This document shows positions 34,200 through 45,332 of a stretch of DNA of 64,000 bases, piece by piece; positions within the stretch are counted from its first letter, which is position 1, and the number at the start of each line of letters is the position of its first letter. Location: assembly GCF_027409185.1 (NCBI RefSeq), contig NC_084469.1, positions 78,093,918-78,157,917 on the forward strand. The letters run 5' to 3'. The position numbers and the translations under genes are program-made. Under the pieces are notes generated by a model. The model had not been told where the DNA came from. It searched no databases and saw nothing but the letters and a program-made list of their open reading frames with translations. This DNA comes from Cynocephalus volans. Lineage: Eukaryota; Chordata; Mammalia; Dermoptera; Cynocephalidae.

Positions 34200-35485
34200 C
34201 AGAGTTCGAACCCATTGGAATTCTGATTCCAATTCCAGTGCCCTTTCCAATATATTGAAATGCACATTGGATCTGTTGTCTCCAATATCCCAGTGGCTTG
34301 GTTGGGTGCTTTACTGCCTCACAGTCTTTGTCAGCACTACCACCCCCCAAAACATACCCCCAAAGAAGAAACACCATAGTTGTTGTACAAATATATCTTC
34401 ATATTTTCCCTGTAAGTCCCTCTCACATAGAAATTCCGTACCCAACAAAGATTGTCCTGACCTGGTTGCCTCTGAGAGTTGCTACGAGGTTTCCCATCTC
34501 ACCTCTACCCCATACTAGCCTAGAGCAAATGCTTTTACAATCTTACCTTTTGCAAGTCTTCCCTCTAAATATTGCCTTATGGAAATAGGAATGGGATAAA
34601 TGTTCTCTCAGAGCAAAAGGGGGAATACTAAAGAGGGAAGAGAAAGCATGGAAGGAGCAAGGGAAAAGACACCAGACCTACTTTGCCTCCTGCACAACTC
34701 TGCTGCAAGCCAACTCTGGCCAAGGTCAGAGATGACTGGCAAAACCCAACTAGACAGACATCCCTCAGAGATGCTTGAGAGAGGCTGGTGTACTTCCCCA
34801 GAGCCTGGGCAATGTTATTTCCTGGGGCAATGCAAGTCACAGAGCATGAAAGCTGATGACTGAATGTCTGGGGCAGGGTGGGAGGCCTTGCCAGGAGGTG
34901 GGGGTGGAGAGGTAGAAAAGGGAGGAGGGGTGCAGACTTGGCTGGTTTTGCACAGACAAATCTCTTCATTTTTCCAGACTGGAAAAAGCTGTTTGGGCTG
35001 TGCACATTTGCAGAGAGTCACGGTATTTACTACGCTTCCTGGCTCAACAGATTTCTTTTTGTCATTCAGTCAAACGCAGCTTGTATTTTTCATAGCAAGA
35101 GCTGAACAGACTGCGGGAGCTCTTACCCCACGTTGTGTTCAAAAACACATCACGAGTGACTCAAAAAGCCCAGCTCACTTGGGCAGCAGGGGCGTGTGGG
35201 GTAGTATGTTGCAGAGACAAAGACCTGTGTTTAGACAAACACTCTCTCCCCCTTGGAGGTATATTATAGTGACACTCCTTATTTTCCCAGCACACATTTT
35301 TTTTGAGCAACTGTAATAACAAACTGCTATCCTAGAAACTCATTCCTGCACTTTGCATGTGCTTCTTGGTTATCCATGTTAACAAACATGGTGGGGTGCA
35401 GAGGAGGGATAATAAAAAAAGAAGTGGTTAATTAAAAAAAAAAAAATTCCTTCTTGCCACAATATGCTTCCTAAGATCTGTGTCT
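34200..35485. other. Non-repetitive stretch, possible regulatory content
   Basis: I recognise no repeat from about 34,200 to 35,450. It contains an AP-1-like GTGACTCA near 35,157 and a 7-bp-stem hairpin CCATGTT/AACATGG near 35,374-35,391. Low repeat density over 1.2 kb is unusual here and could mark conserved non-coding DNA; no exon is evident. Confidence 0.35.
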
Positions 35486-36267
35486 ATGTACAGAACACTT
35501 CTGATACCAAATGTGTGGGGTTTTCCCCCATGCCAACCAATTCTCCAACACCTACAATTTAATTCAATTCTGACACTAAATACCTGGAGTTAGCAGCAGA
35601 TCCCACAGGTTAAGGGCTCAGTCCCACAGACTGCCCCCACTTCAGATGCTAATCACAAATCCTGTACCACCAAGATATCTGTCAACCCCACTATAAATTC
35701 AGGGAGTTCCTACAACTTCCTCCACACGTTTTGTAATGTGCTATAGCTTACCATACCTAAGGAGGAGGTTGTAGGAACACAGAACTCATGGAAATACCTT
35801 GCATACGTTTACTAGTTTATTATGAAGGATACAAGTCAGGAACAGCTAGATGAATGAGATACTTAAGGCAAGGTATTGGGGGGTGGCGCTTCCATGCCCC
35901 CTCTGGGCCCTCCAACTTCCCAGCACCTCAATGTGTTCACCAACCCTCAAATCTCATTGTTCAAGAGTTTTTATAGAGCTTAACTTCCAGCATTCTTCCC
36001 CTTCTCAGAGGGAGGTCCATAGGTGGGGCTGAAAATTCCAATCCTCTAATCACTTGGTCTTTTCGGTGACCACCTCCATCCTGAGGCTATCTAGGGGCTC
36101 CACCTTAAGTCACCTCATTAGCCTAAACTGAGATGTGTTTGAAAGGGGCTCATTATGAATAAGAAAAGACACTTCTATCACTCAGGAAATCCCAAGGGTT
36201 TTAGGAGCTCTGTGCCAGGAAGAGAGGCAGGGTGCAAAGACCAAATATATTTTTGTATTATACCACA
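35486..36267 (-). mobile_element. MLT2-like (ERVL) LTR, antisense
   Basis: In antisense order it shows 'gaacacttctgataccaaat', 'ggttaagggctcagtcccac', 'gatacttaaggcaaggtatt', 'ttctaatcac'-type and 'aatcccaagggttttagg' words, all familiar from MLT2 LTRs. About 780 bases, close to full length for this family, with no internal coding region attached: a solo LTR. Confidence 0.8.
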
Positions 36268-36369
36268 GAGCCTAACTAGAGTTTAGCTCCAGAAGCATTT
36301 CTTGCCAGATGTCAGATTAGAAAGTCATCTGCTGAACTATTTTATGCTAAGACATCAATTCGATCCAAC

Positions 36370-36425
36370 GAAAATTGATCAAGCATTTACTATGTGCAAA
36401 AAGTATGGTAGCACTGGGGGTGGAG
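36370..36425 (-). repeat. L2 scrap, antisense
   Basis: 'caagcatttactatgtgc' is the antisense L2 signature; only ~55 bases remain. Confidence 0.55.
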
Positions 36426-36926
36426 GCGTCCAAGCTGACCACAGCTTAACATGCACTCGGCATTTTTAAGAGAAAACGGTATGTGAGCCCAATGGCATGC
36501 TCAGCCAGTGGTGGAATTTTAAGTACCACGGATGGGCCAGCTCAGTAAGGAAACTTTTGTGGGAGGTAGGAGAGGGGAGAGCTTTTCCAGGACCCTTCAT
36601 ATCATACTCTAAGGCTCCTGTACCTAAAATGTGAGCCAAACCACCATACTGGGAGTGCAGTCATCAAATGTTGCTCAAACAACCTAGGAGTCATGCTACC
36701 CAAGAGTTGCGGAGTGGGAGCCTCATTTTCAGAAGTGACATGATGACATATTCAGACAGCCTCTGACCTCTCCAGGCAGGTTAGCATCACCTGATACAAT
36801 GTAGTAAATAGAGCCTCTAATCTCCTTCTCCTCTCTAGGTTGGCAAAGCACAAAATCATCTTGTATTGATTTAAAGAGAGAAAGGACCCACACAGACTTC
36901 TCAAACCTGCTTCTGAGCCAAGAGCC

Positions 36927-36964
36927 ATGGGGAGTTTGGAGAGTGAAGATGGGGAGGTAAACAG
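36927..36964 (+). CDS. Candidate first coding exon (start codon to splice donor)
   Basis: The exon would span 36,839-36,964 (126 bases). It is preceded by a pyrimidine tract 'tctccttctcctctctag' (AG at 36,837-36,838) with a CTAAT branch-like word ~20 bases earlier, and followed by GTAAGG (from 36,965) after CAG. The only ATG in the exon (36,927) sits in 'agagccATGG', has an in-frame TGA upstream at 36,867, and opens MGSLESEDGEVN plus two bases, so the exon ends in phase 2. Gly2 with Ser6 resembles an N-myristoylation start. No following exon is identified in the window, and I do not recognise the protein. No repeat overlaps it. All parts agree with a 5' UTR-plus-start exon, but this rests on motifs only. 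Confidence 0.45.
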
Positions 36965-37384
36965 GTAAGGGTCTTTAGGGGACCAGGGGAATTAGGGGAG
37001 CTAGAAATTCTGTACAATTCGAGTTAACTACACCAGAAGTGGTTCATTTTTCTTTTCCCCCTTAAAAGACTATTATGGGCACAGGCAACAGAAGTAGCAT
37101 GACTGAAAGATACAAAGTTTTGGTTAGAAAGGAGGAATAACTTTAGTGACTTATTACACAAAATGGTGCCTATAATAAATAATAGTGTATTGTACATTTC
37201 AAAATTGGTAAAAGAATAGATTTTAAATATTTTTACCACAAAAAAATGATAAGTATGTGAGGTGATGAGATTTATCAAACAGCCCGATTTAATCATTCCA
37301 CATTGTAAACATATATTAAAACATTACACTGAACACCATAAATATGTAAGTTATTTGTTGATTAAAGATAAAAATTTAAAAAAT
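36965..37384. other. No recognised gene; AT-rich
   Basis: If the exon at 36,839 is real this is the start of its intron. Nothing else recognised. Confidence 0.4.
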
Positions 37385-37665
37385 AGAATAAAAAGTAGAC
37401 AAATTGGACATCGTGAAAATTTTTTAAATTTCTGCATCAAAAGACAGTATCCACAGAGTAAAAAAGCAACCCACTGATCAGAGAAAATATATGCAAAGCA
37501 TATATCTGATAGGGAATTCATATCCAAAAGATATACAGAACTCCTATAACTCAACACAACAAAAACAAACAACCCGATTCAAGGACTTGAATAGATACTT
37601 CTCCAAAAAAGACATACAAATGGCCAATAAGCACATGAAAAGATGCTGAACATCACTAATCTTTG

Positions 37666-37688
37666 CATTTATATATATATATATATGT

Positions 37689-37746
<58 letters not shown>
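37666..37746 (+). repeat. (TA)n(TG)n microsatellite
   Basis: About 10 TA units then a long, nearly uninterrupted TG run. It lies inside the target duplication of the neighbouring SINE, so it grew from that SINE's tail. Confidence 0.95.
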
Positions 37747-37747
<1 letters not shown>

Positions 37748-37815
37748 CTGGCCAGTACAAGGACCTTGGTGTTATCAGCACCATGCTCTAATCAACTAAG
37801 CTAACTGGCCAGCCC
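37744..37815 (-). mobile_element. tRNA-Ile-type SINE, antisense, tail turned microsatellite
   Basis: 'ggctggccagtacaaggacc' to 'ctaactggccagcccc'. The L1 word 'aacatcactaatc' occurs before the microsatellite and again after the SINE as its target duplication. Confidence 0.9.
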
Positions 37816-38689
37816 CTCAACATCACTAATCATTAGGGAAATGCAACTCAAAACAACAATGACATACCACCTCATACCCATTAGCATGGCTACTATCAAA
37901 AAAACAAAATAAGTGTTGGTGATGATGTGGAGAAATGGAAACCCTTGTGCACAGTTGGTGGGAATGTAAAAAGTTAATAGCTGCTGGCCAAAACAGTATG
38001 TTGGTTCTTCATAAAAGTTAAAAATAGAATTACCATAAGATCTAGCAATTCCACTTCTGTGTATATACCCAAAAGAATAGAAAACAGAGTCTTGAAGATA
38101 AATTTGCATAATACCCACGTTCATGGTATTATTCACAATAATAAAGAGGTGAAAGGAACCCCAGTGTCCATGGATGAATGAATGGATAAGCAAAGTATGA
38201 TATACACACACAGTGGAATATTATTCAGTCTAAAAAAAAGGAAATTCTGACACATGCTACGTGGATGAACCTTGATGACATTATGCTAAGTGAAATAAGC
38301 CAGTCACAAAAGGACAAATATTGTATGATTCCACTTATATGAGGTATTTAGAGTAGTCAAATTCATACAGACAGACAACAGAAGGGTGGTTGCCAGGAGC
38401 TAGGAGAAGGGATAAATGGGGAGTTGGTGTTTCGTGGGTATAGTGTTTCAGTTTTACAAGATGAAAAGAGTTCTGGAGATGGATAGTGGTGATGGTTGCA
38501 CAATATTATGAACGTATTTAATACCACTGAATCGTACACTTAAAAATAGCTATGACAGCAAATTTTATGTTATATGTATTTTAACACAATACAAAAAATT
38601 GGGAAAAAAAATAAAGCAGGAGTCCCAATTTAAAAAAAAAAAAAAAGACTGTTATGGTTTCCTTTCCAAAGTAGAAGTGGAAGAATGGA

Positions 38690-38990
38690 AAAGTGAGTTT
38701 CAGTTGCTATGGAAACAGGAGTTGGCTGGGGCCTGCAGCAGTGGCAGCTGGAGGGGAACAAGTGGCTGGGAAAGCTGGCCCTGTGACAGAGGCGGCTTCC
38801 GCTGGGGATAAGACCAAAACAGGCTTCAGCAGGGTGGAGGATGAGGTAGAAAGAAGAGAGAAAAGGAGACAGAGGCTGTCTCCAGATACTGGGGCCGATG
38901 AATTCTGCAGACATTTGGACGGATGCAGAATGGGAAGCATGTGTGTGTCTGTGCTGCATATGCCAAATGCACAAGCAGCAAAATAAACCC
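38690..38990 (+). other. Unplaced 97-codon frame ending on AATAAA
   Basis: The frame 38,693-38,986 begins MSFSCYGNRSWLGPAA and has an acidic/basic middle (EVERREKRRQR). Its stop TAA lies within AATAAA (38,982-38,987). No domain is recognised and no splice sites are convincing; the start context is poor. Possibly part of a non-coding transcript, possibly chance. Confidence 0.2.
38703..38716 (+). promoter_or_regulatory. RFX X-box-like site
   Basis: GTTGCTATGGAAAC fits the imperfect palindrome bound by RFX factors (GTTNCC AT GGNAAC). Single site in non-repeat DNA directly after an L1 tail; no promoter context is proven. Confidence 0.4.
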
Positions 38991-39168
38991 AGTGCCTGAA
39001 AAAGAATGGGGTTTCTTTTTTCACCAGCTATCCTGAGGGTCAGAAAGCCTCTGAAGCTTTGAATGACAGAAGAGGAGAAACCTACCACTTAAAAGCCCTC
39101 ATTGAGTGGGGAGAAATGGACAGGGACTGGCTGTCACACTCTGTGTTCCCTCACCTTTTGCAGAGGGG

Positions 39169-39233
39169 GTGCAGCTGGCCAGCATGGGGAACTGAACCCT
39201 TGACCATGCTCTAACCAACTGAGCTAACCAGTC
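39169..39233 (-). mobile_element. tRNA-Ile-type SINE, antisense, internally shortened
   Basis: 'gggaactgaacccttgacc' runs directly into 'atgctctaaccaactgagc', so the anticodon-arm segment is partly missing. 'ctcaccttttg' and 'ttcaccttttg' flank it. Confidence 0.85.
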
Positions 39234-39654
39234 CTCCTTCACCTTTTGTCCTCAGCACAACTTTTCATATTGAAATTGATGTGGGCCAGAAACACAGCTG
39301 ACCAAATGCCCCCTTTCCCCACAGGGTTAGCAGGACTGTGGGGGTGGGCAAGCTGGTTGCTCTCTTTCATCTGTGCCTCTGGGTAGCTGTTTCTGCTTCA
39401 AGTGGAAAGTTTCCATGATGCTGGGCCTTTGGGGCTCTAGCCTGAGGCTTCAAAGGCTTCAGAATGTTCTTAGCATCACCTTCCAGATGTCGTGATTAGG
39501 CCTATGGTGATGACAGGCCTTTGCTGGGTCCTTCAGCAGGGCCCACCTGAGGTAATATTATACTATTCCTATTCCTACCCTAGTAAGAGGAAACTCTAGA
39601 CCCTTTCCTCCAATCATAGTGGGGTGAGTGGCCATGATGACCTCACATTTGAGA
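39234..39654. other. No recognised gene
   Basis: Nothing recognised. Confidence 0.4.
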
Positions 39655-40125
39655 AGGGACTGAATGTTTGTCCCCTCCAAGGCTGATATGGAAGCTTGAT
39701 TCCCAGTGTGGTAGTGCTGAAAAATAGGGACTTTAGGAGGTGATTGGATTGTGAGAGCCCTGCCCTCATGAATGGATTAACCCATTAATGGGTTAATGAA
39801 TTAATGGGTTATCATGGGTGTGGACTGGTGGCTTTATAAAAAAAGCAAGTGAGCACCTTAACATGTACTCTTGCTCAGCCCTCACCAAGTAACACCCTGC
39901 ATTGCCATGTAACTCTGTAGAGAGTACCCACCAAGAAGATGTGCCCCCTGGACCTCAGGCTTCCCAGTCTCCAAAACTGTAAGAAATAAATTTTATTTCA
40001 TTTCATTTATTTATTTATTTTTTGACAGCTGGTGATATTGGGATCCGAACCTGTGTATTTTTTTTTATAAATTACCCAGTTTCATGTAATGTGTTCTAAT
40101 TAACAGACAATAAATAGACTAATAC
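39655..40125 (+). mobile_element. MaLR (MST/MLT1-like) solo LTR, split by SINE scrap
   Basis: 'gactgaatgtttgtcccctcc' (split), 'ggaggtgattggattgtgag', 'catgaatggattaacccatt', 'actgtaagaaataaatttta' and an end of 'agactaataca' are MaLR LTR landmarks. The 'attaatgggttaatgaatta' palindromic block is expanded relative to its relatives here. A SINE fragment sits at about 39,998-40,065. Confidence 0.85.
39998..40065 (-). mobile_element. SINE 3' fragment, antisense
   Basis: (ATTT)n start, then 'gacagctggtgatattggg' and 'atccgaacctgtg'; the rest of the unit is missing. Inserted in the polyadenylation region of the LTR. Confidence 0.65.
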
Positions 40126-40668
40126 AGACTCAAACCTAGGCTTTTAACACTGTTTGACCCTATCATTGTCTATATGCACTCTTCCTGAGATACACTTAGA
40201 TGATCAAAGAGTTTAAATCAACTTCCACATTGGTATCTTGTTTTGCTTTTCTTCATTTTTCAATAATCAGGAGACTCAAAAAGTGAAAGTGAGCATCGAA
40301 AAGAACAAAATACTTCAGAAAAAGCTTAACCAAGAAGGCAAAAGTCTCATACATTAAAAAACTGCAAAACATTGCTGAAAGAAGTTAAAGAAGACATAAA
40401 TAAATAAAAAGACATCCATGTTCATGGCTTGGAAGACTTAGTATTAAGATGTTACTTCTACCCAAAGTAATCTACAGATTCAATGCAATCTCTAGCAAAA
40501 TCCCAATGACTTTTTTGCAGAAATAGAAAAATCAATTCTAAAATTCGTATGGGATCTCAAGGGACCCTAAATAGCCAAAATAATTATGAAAAAGAACAAA
40601 GTTGAAGGATTCACACATCCTGATTTCAAACCTTACTGCAAAGCTACAGCAATCAAAACAATGTGAAA

Positions 40669-40903
40669 CAGGTTGAGTATCCCTAATCTGAAAATCCAAA
40701 ATCTGAAATGCTGCAAAATCTAAAATGTTTCGAGCACTGATGTGACACCCAAAGGAAATGCTCATTGAGCATTTTGGATTTTGAATTTTTGGATTAGAGA
40801 TGCTCAATCAGTAGGTATTCTACAAATATTCCCATATCCAGAAAAATCCAAAATCTGAAACATTTTTGGTCCCAAGCATTTTGAATAAGGAATATACAAC
40901 CTG
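40669..40903. mobile_element. MER2-like Tigger MITE
   Basis: Starts CAGGTTGAGTATCCCTAATC and ends GGAATATACAACCTG, a good inverted-repeat pair. It lies where intact L1 reads 'gtgg TA ctggcat', and TA remains at 40,904-40,905. At 235 bases it is shorter than the MER2 consensus I remember (about 345). Confidence 0.9.
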
Positions 40904-41404
40904 TACTGGCATAAAGAAAGATGTACAGGCCAGTGGAATAGAATACAGGCCCCAGAAATACACCATTGCATGTATGATAAAATGATCAAAAGAATGAAGT
41001 TGTACCCTTACCTTATACTATATACAAACATTAACTCAAAATGACTCAAGGACCTAAACATAAGAGCTAAAACAATAAAACTCTTAGAAGAAAACATAGG
41101 GGAAATGTTTTATGACATTGATTTAGCAATGATTTCTTGGATATGACACCAAAAGCACAGGCAGCAAAATAAAAATTGATAGTTTGATAAATTGATAAAT
41201 TGAACTTCATCAAAATTAAAAACTTCTGTGCATAAAAGAACATAATCAACAGAGTAAAAAGGCAACCCACAAATGGGAGAAAATATTTGCAATCATGTAT
41301 CTGATAAGGGACTGCTATCCCAGAATGTATAAAGAACCCTACAACTCAACAACAACAACAAAAAAAACCCCAAACAACCCAGCCTGATTAAAAAATGGGC
41401 AAAG

Positions 41405-41735
41405 TTCTGTAAAAATGTGGTTGCTAGAGGTGGGAGAAAGGGGAGGAGGAGAGAGGATAGTGAAAGGTTTGTTAATGGATATATAACAGCTGGACATAAA
41501 AAATAAGTTCTCCAGGTGTATTGTCCAGCTAGTCATCTATAATTAAAAATAATTTACTTCATGTTATCAAATAGCTAGAAGAGAGGAGATCAAATGTCCT
41601 CATCATGAAGAAATGACTAAGTATTGTAATGATGAAAATGCCAATTACTGTGATTTGATCATCACAAATTGTATACATATATTGATATTCAGCTCTGTCC
41701 CCCACAAATATGTATAATCAATACATTTCAATTAA
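41405..41735 (+). mobile_element. Younger 5'-truncated L1 3' end inserted in L1
   Basis: Bounded by the exact 15-mer 'aaaaaatgggcaaag' (41,390-41,404 and 41,736-41,750). The insert ends 'attcagctctgtcccccac', 'aatatgtataatcaatac' and an A tail. It is the reference copy here for the 3' end also seen in the U6 chimera and in the 1.4 kb element. Confidence 0.95.
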
Positions 41736-42158
41736 AAAAAATGGGCAAAGGATTTGAACAGACATTTTTCCAAAGAAGATATACAAATAGCCAATAAGCA
41801 CATGAAAAGATGCTCAATACCACCCATCTCTTGGAAAATGCAAATCAAAACCACTATAAGATGCCACTTCACACTAGGATAGGATAGCTATTATCAAAAC
41901 ATAACACAAACAATCAAACAAAACAGAAAATAACAAGTGTTGGCAAGGTTGTGAAGAAATGGGCACCTTTGTGCATTGATGGTGGGACTATAAAATGGTG
42001 CTACGATGGACAATGGTATGGAGATTCCTCAAAAATTAAACATAGAATTACCCAAAAGAATTGAAAGCAGGGACTTGAACAGATATTTATACAGCTATGT
42101 TCTAGCAGCATTATTCACAATAGCCAAAATATGGAAGCAGTCTAAGTGTCTGATGGTG

Positions 42159-42542
42159 TATTAGTCCACTTCTTGTTGCTATAACAGAATACCTAAGACT
42201 GGGTAATTTATAAAGAACAGAGGTTTATTTGCTTACATTTCTGGGACAACTGCATCTGGCACAGGCCTCAGCCTGCTTCTACTCATGGCAGAAAGTGGCA
42301 GGCAGCCAGCAGGAACAAGCAGATCACATGGTAAGAGGAAGCAAGAGAAGGAGAGAAGAGGTGCCAGGGTCTTTTAAACAACCAGCTCTTGTGGGAACTA
42401 ATAGCGCAAGGACTCACTCACTACCCCCCAGGGAGAGCATTAATCCATTCATGAGGGATCCACCCCTCGTGACTCTAACTGCCACACTGGTGATCAGATA
42501 TCCACATGAGTTCTGGGAGGACAGTACATCCATATCCATCCG
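42159..42542 (-). mobile_element. MaLR (MST/THE1-like) solo LTR, antisense
   Basis: 'gtattagtccacttcttgtt', 'gactgggtaatttataaag', 'gcaagagaaggagagaag', and a 3' side ending near 'ccatatccatcc'. 'gatgg' lies on both sides, matching the 5-base duplication of LTR elements. Inserted within L1. Confidence 0.85.
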
Positions 42543-42955
42543 ATGGATAAATAAAATGTGGTATATACATACAATGGAATATTATTCAGCCTTAAAAAGG
42601 AATGAAATTCTGACACGTGCTGTGAAATTGAACCTCAAAGACATTATGCTAAGCAAAATAAGCCATCACAAAGGACAAACACTGCATGATTCTACTTATA
42701 TAAGGTACCCAGAGTAGTCAAATTCATAGAAACAGAAAGTAGAATGGTGGTTGCCAGGGGCCAGGGGGCGGAAGAATGGGAAGCTGTTTAATGGGGACAG
42801 AGTTTCAGTTTGGGAAGATGAAAAAGTTCTGGAGGTAGATGGTAATGATGGTTGTACAATAATACGAAAGTACTTAATGCCACTGAGCTGTACACTTAAA
42901 CATGGTTAAAAGAGCAAATTTTATGTCATGTATATTTTACCACAATAAAATACAT

Positions 42956-43609
42956 ATATTTTAAATATATATGTATATATAATAGTGGAAGTGACCTAGG
43001 GTCAGCTCTAGAACTCTGAGAAGTTCTGCCCTCACAGGCTGCCCAGTCAGGCCCAGTCAGCACCCAGGATATGGCCTTTCTGCTACTTCCTTTGTCTTGT
43101 AAAAACTTACCACAGGTGCAAACAAGACCACACGCTGGTGTGGGAGCCCCATGTGTGCAGGTGGGAGGGAAACATGAACAAAGATGAAGATTGTTCAGGG
43201 GGAGGGCAGAGCACCTTGCTTTGACACAGGGTCTACAGTAATGAGGGCTGTGGGGAAGGAGTGGCCATAGTGCTTGCTCTGGCAGTTCCAAGGTGAAGTG
43301 GGGGCTTCTCTCTTGGCTCTTGGGCAGTGTCATAGAGGAAGTGGTGCTTAAAGTAGGTTTGAGGGAATGAGGTTGTGCACATGTGTGAATTGTTGGAGGG
43401 CACATCAGGCAGGGCGTTTGGCTAGAGTGTAGTGTATAACTGAGAGACAGAAGGTTAGAGAGAATACTAGGTTGGCAGAAAAGAGGAGGTGACCAGGGAG
43501 ACGGTCACTTGGTGCAGGAACTTGTGTCACACAAGCCTGTCATGTTGTTACTTTGGAAGATAAGTCTGGATCTGGAGCCAGATCTAAAAGGAATTTGAAT
43601 GTCTGACTA
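42956..43609. other. No recognised gene
   Basis: Starts with an AT-rich tail region, then about 600 bases of unassigned sequence. A 159-codon minus-strand frame (42,926-43,405) has no recognised domain. Confidence 0.4.
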
Positions 43610-43810
43610 ACAGTAGTAACAACCTCTATTCATCGGCGACTTACTATGTGCATCTTATTCAATAACCTTAAGTGGTAGGTAGCAATCAATATTAGCTCTA
43701 TATTTCAGCTGAGAAAACTGAGGCTCAGGTTAAGCAACTTACCCAAGAGCACACACAGCCAGTAAGAGGGGAGCAGGGGTATGAACTCAGGCCTACCTGG
43801 GTCTCAAACT
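43610..43810 (-). repeat. MIR, antisense
   Basis: 'gctgagaaaactgaggctc', 'acttacccaagagcacac' and 'gaactcaggcctacctggg'. Confidence 0.85.
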
Positions 43811-43835
43811 TTAACACATTACAAGAGAGGCCCTG

Positions 43836-43945
43836 GGGGGCTGACCTGTTAGCTAAGCTGGTTAGAGGACCACCTTGTAACAACAAGGACATGGGTTCAG
43901 ATCCCCAAACTGGCCAGCCACCAAAAAAAAAAAAAAAAAAAAAAA
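43836..43945 (+). mobile_element. tRNA-Ile-type SINE
   Basis: GGCTGACCTGTTAGCTAAG, 'ccttgtaacaacaaggac', 'ggccagccacc' and a 23-base A tail. Confidence 0.9.
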
Positions 43946-43979
43946 CCATATTGCATTGTAACCCAGATTATAAAATAAA

Positions 43980-44800
43980 TATCTATGAGCCCATACTAAT
44001 ACAAATAAAAAGAAAAATTAATAGAAGAGCCAAATCTCTCAAGCAGAAGAATTCCAAATAAATTATGTAGATACTCTCTAGGAGAGGAGTATAACTCCTC
44101 GTTCTCTTGAGCATAGACTACACACAGTGACTTTCTTCCAATAGTACAGTATGGAAAGGGGGGTGGTGGGAAAGAGTAACTTCACAGTGGAGAAACCTCA
44201 CAAACACTACCTCAGCCAGGTGATCAAGGTCACTATCAACAATAAGTCACATTGATATTACGGATGCTTGACATGATGCAATGGAAATGGCACTTTACCT
44301 CTGTGGTCTTGCTCTGCAAAATCCATAAGCCCAATCTAATCATAAGGAAAATATGAGCCAAATTCCAATAGAGGGGTATTCTACGGTAGATCTGACCAAT
44401 ATTCCTCAAAACTGTCAAAAGTCATCAAAAACAAGGAAATTCTGAGAAAATGTCACAGCCAATAGGAGCCTAAGGAGACACAACAACAAAATGTAATGTG
44501 ATATTCTACATGGGATACTGGAACAGAAAAAGGACATTAGATAGACATGAAGGAAATCTGAATAAACTATTAACTTTAGTTAATAATAATGTATCAATAG
44601 TGGTTTGTAACAAATGTACCATATCGAATAGCAATATTGTTTCATTGTAAGAGATGTACCATAGTCATAAGATGTTAATACTAGGAGAAACTGGCTGTGG
44701 GGTACATGGGAACTCTTTGTACTATTGTGTCAATTTTTCTGTAGATATAAACTGTTCTAAAAATACACAAAATCTGTTAAAAACAACAAACAAACAAATT
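43980..44800 (+). repeat. Old L1 3' UTR
   Basis: 'ggagaaactggctgtgggg', 'gggaactctttgtactattg' and 'ttctgtagatataaactg' are the end of an old L1 3' UTR; the preceding ~700 bases are collinear UTR-like sequence. Confidence 0.7.
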
Positions 44801-45332
44801 CCTGGATTGCACCCTCAGAAACTGGCCTTCGAATATGCATTTGCACAGGTGGGATGGAGTTGTGAATGAAGGTGGGCCCCATTCCCTGCCTGCTGGTTGA
44901 CAAAAGAGGAGGAGCAGATACAGGAATACCTGCAGAGAGGAAAACAGTTCACACCAAGGAAATTGTGCACCTCTCCTTCGTCAGACTACCTGAGGTTGGA
45001 GATGATGGCTCTCTCAGACTTGCAGTCTTCATAGGGGGAGATCTGGGTCTCCTCTGTCAGACTGGGTTGCCCCTAAGGGAAGGGCCACTTTTCCTCTTGA
45101 GGAGCTCGAGGAGGCCTTCCTTGACAGGGGCCTAGGATTCTCCGTATGCATTTTTTATATGGATAGAAAGAGAGGCCATGCACACAGTGTACATTTTTTA
45201 AGGGTGGCCAAAGATCTGCTTGCTTCAAAATAATAAGACTCCTAACTCTTTAGTTAAGCTTAACTGATGTCCAAATGCAGCAAACTCAATGCTTTGTTGG
45301 GTTTAAAGCCTAAGTTTTCTCGCTGCTGTAGC
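44801..45332. other. No recognised gene
   Basis: An 89-codon frame (44,866-45,135) has no domain that I know. Nothing else recognised. Confidence 0.4.

Larger units (their letters stand above)
37385..38646 (+). mobile_element. L1 ORF2 3' part and 3' UTR, split by a SINE
   Basis: 'acatcgtgaaaattttttaa', 'gacatacaaatggccaataag' (split), 'ttatgctaagtgaaataagc' and 'gaatcgtacacttaaaaa' follow the L1 3' order and end in A runs at 38,590-38,646. Frame broken. Inserted by a SINE at 37,744-37,815. Confidence 0.9.
40300..42955 (+). mobile_element. L1 ORF2 3' half and 3' UTR with three nested insertions
   Basis: Collinear L1 pieces at about 40,300-40,668, 40,906-41,404, 41,751-42,158 and 42,543-42,955. 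Landmarks: 'tacccaaagtaatctacag', 'gatggtgggactataaaatgg' and 'acattatgctaagcaaaataa'. Interrupted by a MER2-like Tigger, a younger L1 3' end and a MaLR LTR. Frame broken, not coding. Confidence 0.9.

Noticed and set aside
38630-39088. 152-codon minus-strand frame
   Set aside because: Runs into the L1 A tail and has no domain; composition is that of antisense noise.
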